Assembly (NCBI GenBank): GCA_946405205.1 | Contig: CAMJGL010000005.1 | Coordinates: 36,855-100,854, forward strand | Reading direction: 5' to 3' | DNA from: F23-B02 sp946405205 | GTDB lineage: Bacteria > Bacillota > Clostridia > Oscillospirales > Oscillospiraceae | DNA: 64,000 bases | Part shown: positions 59,472-64,000 of the stretch, piece by piece | Layout: each line of letters opens with the position of its first letter | Numbering within the stretch: the stretch's first letter is position 1 | Notes under the pieces: generated by a model | Seen by the model: only the letters and a program-made list of their open reading frames with translations | What the model was told of the DNA's origin: nothing | The model's database searches: none | Position numbers and translations under genes: made by a program

Positions 59472-59813
59472 TTACAGACGCTCCTTGACCTTTGCACTCT
59501 TGCCGACGCGCTCGCGCAGGTAGTACAGCTTTGCTCTGCGGACCTTGCCGCGGCGGACTGTCTCCACGGAGACGATGGAGGGAGAGTGTACGGGGAAGAC
59601 CTTCTCGCAGCCTACGCCGTAGGAGATGCGGCGGACGGTGATGGTCTCATTGATGCCGCCGTGCTTCTTGGCGATAATGGTGCCTTCGAAAGCCTGGTTG
59701 CGCTCGCGGCTGCCTTCCTTTACGCGGACGGTGATACGCACGGTATCGCCGACGTTCAGCGCGGGCAGCTCGGGCTTCATGTACTGTTCGCTGAGAATTT
59801 TGATCAGATCCAT
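59472..59813 (-). CDS. rplS: 50S ribosomal protein L19
   Basis: L19 at the 30S-50S interface. 113 residues with PALNVGDTVRITVRVKEGSRERNQAFEG (residues about 18-45), the signature ISYGVGCEKVFPVHSPSI near 72 and RAKLYYLRERVGKSAKVKE at the end. Start ATG 59813 has AAGGAAGG. It stands alone here rather than in the common rpsP-rimM-trmD-rplS operon, with its own promoter, leader and terminator. Confidence 0.97.
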   Translation of the reverse strand: MDLIKILSEQYMKPELPALNVGDTVRITVRVKEGSRERNQAFEGTIIAKKHGGINETITVRRISYGVGCEKVFPVHSPSIVSVETVRRGKVRRAKLYYLRERVGKSAKVKERL

Positions 59814-59908
59814 AGTCTAATCCTTCCTTTTCTTAAGGCGTTCATGCCGGAGGACTCCCTTTGGTCTCGGCAGCGGACCGCTTGATAGCTTGGGCCTGAG
59901 CCGCAAGC
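59814..59908 (-). promoter_or_regulatory. Leader of rplS mRNA, possible autoregulatory site
   Basis: About 95 untranslated bases between the rplS promoter and start. They contain short complementary blocks, such as GCCG...CGGC with GAC...GTC inside (about 59846-59871). L19 leaders that bind the protein are known in Firmicutes; this one was not matched to a model, so regulation is only a possibility. Confidence 0.4.
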
Positions 59909-59914
59909 CATGAT

Positions 59915-59943
59915 ATGATATCACATAAATCCTTGCATTGCAA
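59915..59943 (-). promoter_or_regulatory. Promoter of rplS
   Basis: TTGCAA (59938-59943), 17-base spacer, TATCAT (59915-59920), starting 8 bases past the end of the DUF2344 gene. Confidence 0.75.
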
Positions 59944-59950
59944 GCACTTT

Positions 59951-60610
59951 TTATCGGAAAACTTCCATATTTTCGTCATAAATCTCAAGTCTTCTGAACT
60001 TTGCAAAATCCGGTGCTATATCCGGGCAAAGCTGGAGGAGTGCGTCTGCGATAAGCTCGGGGTTGAGAGTAGGCTCCTGAGCCGAGATAACGGCGTCAAG
60101 GCGCACGTCGTTACCCTCCTGTGCAAACTTTATCTCCTTTATGGCAGGCATTATCTCCGTTTCGCCGACGCCGCGCTTGGTCTTTTTCGATATAACGATA
60201 CTGTCACGCGAATAAAAAGCATTGAGCTTTTCCGTCATTTCGGCCGCGCCGCGCTCATCGTATTCAAAAACACCGCTTATTCTGAGCCATTTTATTTCCT
60301 TTACCTTGCGTTCGGCCCCGTAAACCTCAAGCGCCTCAATGCCCTCGGGGAGCTGAACGGAAAGGCTTTTTAGAATGTCATCAGGTTCTTTCTCCTCAAT
60401 TAGCCTGAAATCCATTATCTCGCACAGGCTCTCGCAGCCGACGGACAGCGGCAGAGCGATTGATATATTGGGATGTGGATTAAAGCCTTCGGAGTATTTG
60501 AGCCTGCACCCGGCGCGCAGAAAGGCGCGGGTCATAGTGCGCATGAGGTCAAGATGCGAGATATAGACCGCCCTGCCCGTTTTTGAAAACCTCAGTCTGA
60601 GCTTATCCAT
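59951..60610 (-). CDS. DUF2344 protein (TIGR03936), radical SAM partner
   Basis: A DUF2344 protein always found beside or fused to the TIGR03960 radical SAM protein; function unknown, perhaps RNA-related. The ATG at 60610 (MDKLRLRFSKTGRAVYISHLDL) has GGAGG eight bases upstream and overlaps the radical SAM gene by 8 bases; 219 residues. Core motif KYSEGFNPHPNISIALPLSVG near residue 45 is intact. The usual downstream rng/rplU genes are missing; rplS follows instead. Confidence 0.9.
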   Translation of the reverse strand: MDKLRLRFSKTGRAVYISHLDLMRTMTRAFLRAGCRLKYSEGFNPHPNISIALPLSVGCESLCEIMDFRLIEEKEPDDILKSLSVQLPEGIEALEVYGAERKVKEIKWLRISGVFEYDERGAAEMTEKLNAFYSRDSIVISKKTKRGVGETEIMPAIKEIKFAQEGNDVRLDAVISAQEPTLNPELIADALLQLCPDIAPDFAKFRRLEIYDENMEVFR

Positions 60611-62438
60611 CGCACTTTCCTCCTTTAAGCAGCTTTGCCGCTCCGCAGGCTGAGCACTGCTTTCGGCAGTCCGGCGAAAGCTCCGACTTATACGCCTGCT
60701 CACGCTCATGCCAGAGATGCGCCTTTCTTACGCCGACGTCAACGATGTCCCAAGGCATAGTCTCGTCCTTTGCGCGGGATCGATGTGCGTAAAAGCTCGG
60801 GTCGAGCCCTGCGGCTTCAAAAGCATTCATCCAGCGCTCGAAGGAGAAGTAATCGCTCCATGCCTCGAGCCGTCCGCCCGCTCTCCAGACGTTTTCTATG
60901 ACCTTGCCCATGCGCCGGTCGCCTCTGGACAGGGTAGCCTCGATATAGCTTGTCTGAGGGTCATGCCAGTTGTATACGACATTTTTAGCCCTTATATTCT
61001 CCCTGAGCAGATTTACCTTGCGGATATATTCCTCCATGGTGTTCTGGCTTTCCCACTGGAATGGGCTGTGCGGCTTCGGCACAAAGCAGGATGTCGAAAC
61101 GGTTATGCGCACTCCCCTGTTCTTGTTCTTTGCGTAAAGTCTCCAGGTGTGCAGCACCTGATTTGCAAGCTCTGCGATGCCGAGAACATCCTCGTCCGTT
61201 TCCGTGGGCAAACCGAGCATGAAGTACAGCTTTATGGTGTTCCAGCCGCCCTCGAATGCCAGACGGCATGTGTTAAGCAGCTCCTCCTCCGTAACGTTTT
61301 TGTTTATTGCATCGCGCAGACGCTGGCTGCCGGCCTCGGGTGCGAAGGTCAGGCCGCTTTTTCGGGTCTTCTGCAGGCGGTGCATTATCTCGATCGAGAA
61401 ATTATCCGCTCTGAGCGACGGCAGCGACAGTCCGATGCTCCTCGGCTCGCAGTAATCAAGAAGCCCGTCACACAGCCCGGACAAATGACGGTAGTCGCTC
61501 GAACTGAGGGAAAGCAGTGTTATGTCCTGAGCGCCGGTGTTTTTGAGCAGAGCCTTGCCCTGCTCGATAAGCAGCTCGGGGCTTTTGGCTCTTATCGGCC
61601 TGTAAACATGGCCGGCCTGACAGAATCGGCAGCCGCGCACACAGCCGCGGAACAGCTCAAGATTCACCCTGTCATGCACGACCTCGGTCGAGGGCACTAT
61701 GGGTTTCAGGGGAAAATGCACCTTGTCAAGATCATTGATAATACGCTTTTGGACGGTCTCCGGCGCGCCGTCGGCTATCTCGAAGCGGTCTATCGTACCG
61801 TCGGCGTTCAACACCGGAGTATAAAAGCCCGGGACATAAACTCCGCCTATCTGAGCGGCTTTCTTTAGAAATTCAGCCTTCGTCCAGCCGCCGAGCTTTG
61901 CTTCATGAATAAGCTCCAGCAGCTCATTATTCATCTCCTCGCCCTCGCCGAGCAGGAAGATGTCGATAAAGTCGGCCATGGGCTCAGGATTAAGGGCGGC
62001 GGTGCCTCCGGCTATCACAAGCGGCAGCAGCTCCGTTCTGTCGGCACTGTGTATCGGCACTCCCGCCATGTCCATCATGTCCAGGACGGTGGAATATGCC
62101 ATCTCATAGCCTATCGAGAAGGCGAGCACGTCGTGCTCAGAGATCGGGTCTCCGCTCTCAAGGGCATAAAGCGGCACATTCGCCTTTTTCATTTCCTCAT
62201 ACATATCTCCCCAGGGGGCGTAAACGCGCTCGCACCAGACGTAGGGCAGCTCGTTCATAGTCGAGTACAGTATGCCCATGCCGAGGTTGGACATACCTAT
62301 CTCGTAGGTATCGGGAAAGCAGAATGCTACTCTTATATCGACGTCAGCCTTGTCCTTAATTATCTGATTGTATTCGCCGCCGGTATATCGCGCTGGCTTC
62401 TGTACCTTGGGAAGTATGCGTTCAAGTCGTTTATCCAT
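60603..62438 (-). CDS. B12-binding-type radical SAM protein (TIGR03960)
   Basis: A 611-residue radical SAM protein of unknown substrate. N-terminal cobalamin-binding-like domain (ICFPDTYEIGMSNLG-type start and FLLGEGEEMN near 165), the cluster motif RGCVRGCRFCQAGHVYRP near 275, and a TIM-barrel core with LTFAPEAGSQRLRDAINK near 375. A cysteine-rich tail (CRKQCSACGAAKLL) closes it. Start ATG 62438 has GGAG seven bases upstream. Confidence 0.93.
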   Translation of the reverse strand: MDKRLERILPKVQKPARYTGGEYNQIIKDKADVDIRVAFCFPDTYEIGMSNLGMGILYSTMNELPYVWCERVYAPWGDMYEEMKKANVPLYALESGDPISEHDVLAFSIGYEMAYSTVLDMMDMAGVPIHSADRTELLPLVIAGGTAALNPEPMADFIDIFLLGEGEEMNNELLELIHEAKLGGWTKAEFLKKAAQIGGVYVPGFYTPVLNADGTIDRFEIADGAPETVQKRIINDLDKVHFPLKPIVPSTEVVHDRVNLELFRGCVRGCRFCQAGHVYRPIRAKSPELLIEQGKALLKNTGAQDITLLSLSSSDYRHLSGLCDGLLDYCEPRSIGLSLPSLRADNFSIEIMHRLQKTRKSGLTFAPEAGSQRLRDAINKNVTEEELLNTCRLAFEGGWNTIKLYFMLGLPTETDEDVLGIAELANQVLHTWRLYAKNKNRGVRITVSTSCFVPKPHSPFQWESQNTMEEYIRKVNLLRENIRAKNVVYNWHDPQTSYIEATLSRGDRRMGKVIENVWRAGGRLEAWSDYFSFERWMNAFEAAGLDPSFYAHRSRAKDETMPWDIVDVGVRKAHLWHEREQAYKSELSPDCRKQCSACGAAKLLKGGKCDG

Positions 62439-62473
62439 TAGTTTACTCCGAAAATTTTATCCCATTGATTTTA

Positions 62474-63064
62474 CTATAAACACATATTTTTTACAATACC
62501 CGTTTGCGCTGTCAATATCCAAATTCCAGAGATAAGGAGCGCCGCACCGAGCTCTTTTCCGAGCAGCAGCAGGCCGGCGGCAGATAAGCACAGTCCAGTG
62601 AAAGCTCCCGAACACCAGATTATCCTTTCCGCTTTTTTGCAGCCAAAGACAGCGGATAGTACAACGTACGCCGCCCTTCCCCCGTCAAGCGGTAAGGCGG
62701 GCAGAAGATTATATGCCGTCAGCAATATGCCGTAGCCCGCGCATTCCAGAAAGAGCCGATTAGCCGTTTTTGAACCGTAATATGAGCATATTAGCGCAAA
62801 TATAAGCCCTGCAGCGGGTCCTGCCAGCAGCGACGCCGCTTCCGACGCGGCGCTATTTATCCCGCACAGGCTCATACACATTCCCGAAGCTTCAAAGCTT
62901 AAAGACTTTATTCCTCCGCCCAACAGCTTTATGATGATTATGTGTCCGAGCTCGTGGACAGCGGCGGCAAGCAGCAGCGCACTGAGGCTAATAAAGCCAC
63001 CGAAAAAATACAGAGCCGACAACAGTAGGATCGCACCGGCGCTCATCCGAAAGCGGCTTTTCAT
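62474..63064 (-). CDS. spoIVFB: SpoIVFB-like site-2 protease (M50)
   Basis: Intramembrane zinc metalloprotease; SpoIVFB cuts pro-sigma-K in the mother cell of spore formers. 196 residues: HELGH motif in the second membrane segment (near residue 37) and NLLPALPLDGGRAAY near 119, holding the aspartate ligand. About five membrane segments. Shorter than the Bacillus enzyme and without its CBS domain. It overlaps the M23 gene by ATGA, matching the spoIVFA-spoIVFB layout. The spoIVFB name is inferred from context. Confidence 0.85.
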   Translation of the reverse strand: MKSRFRMSAGAILLLSALYFFGGFISLSALLLAAAVHELGHIIIIKLLGGGIKSLSFEASGMCMSLCGINSAASEAASLLAGPAAGLIFALICSYYGSKTANRLFLECAGYGILLTAYNLLPALPLDGGRAAYVVLSAVFGCKKAERIIWCSGAFTGLCLSAAGLLLLGKELGAALLISGIWILTAQTGIVKNMCL

Positions 63065-63837
63065 ACATAGAATTCGGGGTTGAGATAGCTGTCATTGTGC
63101 ATAAGCTCAAAGTGCAGATGAGGCCCCGTGGCGGCTCCGGTTGAACCCACTTTGGCTATCACGTCCCCCCTGCTCACATTGCCGCAGCCCATGCACAGCT
63201 CGCTGCAATGGGCGTACAAAGTCGAATAGCCGTCGCTGTGTTCGATTATTACATACTTCCCGTAAGAGTCGGAGTCACCGACCGCAGCTATCACTCCGTC
63301 GGCAAACGCAGTTACCGCAGTACCGGTGTCTGCAGCAAAATCCGTACCGTAATGATACTTCACCGTATTCTCAATTGGATGCATCCTGTACCCGAAGCCC
63401 GATGATTTAATACCGCTTACGGGGCTTACATATTCAAACGGCAGCGCCGGACACTCATAGCTTACGTTTGCGGGCACCGCATATTCGGCATATGGCGCCT
63501 GTGACTCCAAAAACGCGGCGACTGCGGGATTCTCGGTAGGCTGTGGCTCGGCGGTGGGGGTTGGAGCAGGAGTAGGCACAGGCGAAGGCGTGATCACAGG
63601 CGCAATGACGGGCGTAGGTGTTGGCTCTTTTTCATCCTTCTGAAAAAATGAGCTTATTACGTCGCCCTCGGCAAGACTTTTACCGAGCTCCATAACGGAC
63701 ACGGTCTGCTCGTGCTCCATAATAAGCACGCTTTCTATCTCATCTGCAAGCTGCGCGGCAAAGGACGGCGAAATAACTCTGACGGCAGTCAGCAGGATGA
63801 AAATCCCCGCCGATATATAAAACTTCAGATCTTTCAT
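63061..63837 (-). CDS. M23 (LytM) family membrane-anchored peptidase, SpoIVFA/SpoIIQ-like
   Basis: A protein of 258 residues from ATG 63837 (MKDLKFYISAGIFILL), with GAGGTG upstream. One N-terminal membrane segment (FYISAGIFILLTAVRVI), then an extracytoplasmic region with a Thr-Pro-rich linker (about 75-105), then a LytM domain near 140-255. The zinc ligands look complete (YHYGTDFAA and HLHFEL), unlike the degenerate SpoIVFA of Bacillus. Operon position next to the SpoIVFB-like gene suggests a SpoIVFA-type partner; a SpoIIQ-type channel role is the alternative. Confidence 0.88.
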   Translation of the reverse strand: MKDLKFYISAGIFILLTAVRVISPSFAAQLADEIESVLIMEHEQTVSVMELGKSLAEGDVISSFFQKDEKEPTPTPVIAPVITPSPVPTPAPTPTAEPQPTENPAVAAFLESQAPYAEYAVPANVSYECPALPFEYVSPVSGIKSSGFGYRMHPIENTVKYHYGTDFAADTGTAVTAFADGVIAAVGDSDSYGKYVIIEHSDGYSTLYAHCSELCMGCGNVSRGDVIAKVGSTGAATGPHLHFELMHNDSYLNPEFYV

Positions 63838-63887
63838 ACTTGTCACCTCAGACAAGTATATTCGTTTACTCGCCGTTAAATTAGTCC

Positions 63888-63916
63888 TTGACAAGCCCAG
63901 GCTTACTTATTATAAT
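63888..63916 (+). promoter_or_regulatory. Consensus promoter of tRNA-Pro
   Basis: Perfect TTGACA (63888-63893), 17-base spacer and perfect TATAAT (63911-63916), 13 bases before the tRNA. It is as strong as expected for a stable RNA gene. Confidence 0.93.
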
Positions 63917-63929
63917 AATAAAGCTGTTT

Positions 63930-64000
63930 CGGGGTGTAGCGCAGTTGGTAGCGCGCTTGGTTCGGGACCAAGAGGCCGGGAGTTCAAGTCTCCCCACTCC
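63930..64000 (+). tRNA. tRNA-Pro (CGG), 3' end cut by window edge
   Basis: Cloverleaf begins CGGGGTG; D arm GCGC..GCGC; anticodon stem CTTGG/CCAAG around loop TTCGGGA, giving anticodon CGG (proline CCG codons); T arm GGGAG TTCAAGT CTCCC; the acceptor 3' strand CACTCC runs off the window, missing about the last pair, the discriminator base and any CCA. One G-U pair occurs in the acceptor stem. Promoter directly upstream. Confidence 0.95.

Noticed and set aside
60708..61868. A 386-codon plus-strand open frame opposite the radical SAM gene
   Set aside because: The minus strand encodes an intact TIGR03960 protein with its cluster motif; the plus frame is a by-product of base composition.
63520..63620. 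Repeat-like DNA in the M23 gene
   Set aside because: It encodes a Thr-Pro-rich linker between the membrane anchor and the LytM domain; this is a common low-complexity linker, not a mobile or regulatory repeat.
1..64000. CRISPR arrays, transposases, integrases, prophage or toxin-antitoxin genes
   Set aside because: No direct-repeat arrays, no mobile-element proteins and no terminal inverted repeats were seen; the region is ordinary core chromosome.

Overview
The window looks like a piece of core chromosome from an anaerobic, endospore-forming member of the Clostridia, most likely from the Oscillospiraceae/Ruminococcaceae side. The evidence is a complete spoIIIAA-AH operon, a SpoIVFB-type protease, GerW, DacF, a SPOCS/LysM protein, RemA, a CarD-family factor, an IspH-ribosomal protein S1 fusion, a T-box leader and the non-mevalonate isoprenoid pathway. 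The genus is an inference. Base composition is close to even and looks uniform by eye. I see no insertion sequence, prophage, integrase, CRISPR array or transposon scar.

All but one of about 72 protein genes lie on the minus strand; the exceptions on the plus strand are a small DUF1540 gene and a tRNA-Pro at the right edge. Many neighbours overlap by 1-8 bases (ATGA, GTGA, TAATG), which marks long operons. Read in the direction of transcription (right to left): M23 peptidase - SpoIVFB-like protease - B12-type radical SAM protein - DUF2344 protein (63.8-60.0 kb); rplS with a leader (59.9-59.5); lepB - rbgA - rnhB - yraN - thrC (59.3-55.4); the divergent DUF1540 gene and a metallophosphoesterase (55.4-54.4); the proteostasis block tig - clpP - clpX - lon - engB, then an M50 protease, scpA - scpB - DUF2953 - gerW - dacF - rluB (54.4-43.1); rpiR - flavoprotein - cmk - ispH/rpsA (42.9-38.1); carD - ispD - ispF (38.0-36.3); DUF3343 - cysteine desulfurase (36.2-34.8); cdaA - cdaR - rseC-like - yicC - remA - gmk - rpoZ (34.7-30.2); priA - def - fmt - rsmB - rlmN - stp - prkC - rsgA (30.1-20.7); a tiny membrane protein, SPOCS/LysM protein and spoIIIAA-AH (20.7-14.5); Asp23-like - nusB - xseA - xseB - ispA (14.4-11.3); dxs - tlyA - nadK - argR - recN (11.2-5.5); a tyrosine T-box leader with C_GCAxxG protein - tyrS - ybaK (5.5-3.1); and rpe - recR - RNase J, the last running off the left edge.

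Themes shared by these genes are: isoprenoid precursor synthesis (dxs, ispD, ispF, ispH, ispA, spread over four operons); translation and its quality control (tyrS, YbaK editing domain, fmt, def, RsmB, RlmN, TlyA, RluB, RsgA, RbgA, EngB, L19, S1); protein folding and turnover (Tig, ClpXP, Lon); signalling (PrkC/Stp, c-di-AMP synthesis by CdaA/CdaR); DNA repair and chromosome segregation (RecR, RecN, PriA, XseAB, RnhB, ScpAB); and sporulation.

No new multi-gene defence or metabolic system is evident. The less ordinary material lies between genes and in small genes: the T-box in front of a cysteine-rich protein of unknown function; a 50-residue membrane protein that appears to start inside the rsgA terminator; a SPOCS/LysM gene nine bases from spoIIIAA; a perfect 20-base palindrome between tig and clpP; a dyad over the rpiR promoter; a hairpin over the dacF ribosome-binding site; and the lone plus-strand DUF1540 gene with a dyad in front of it. 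Promoters, hairpins and motifs were read by eye, and no database or folding calculation was run.
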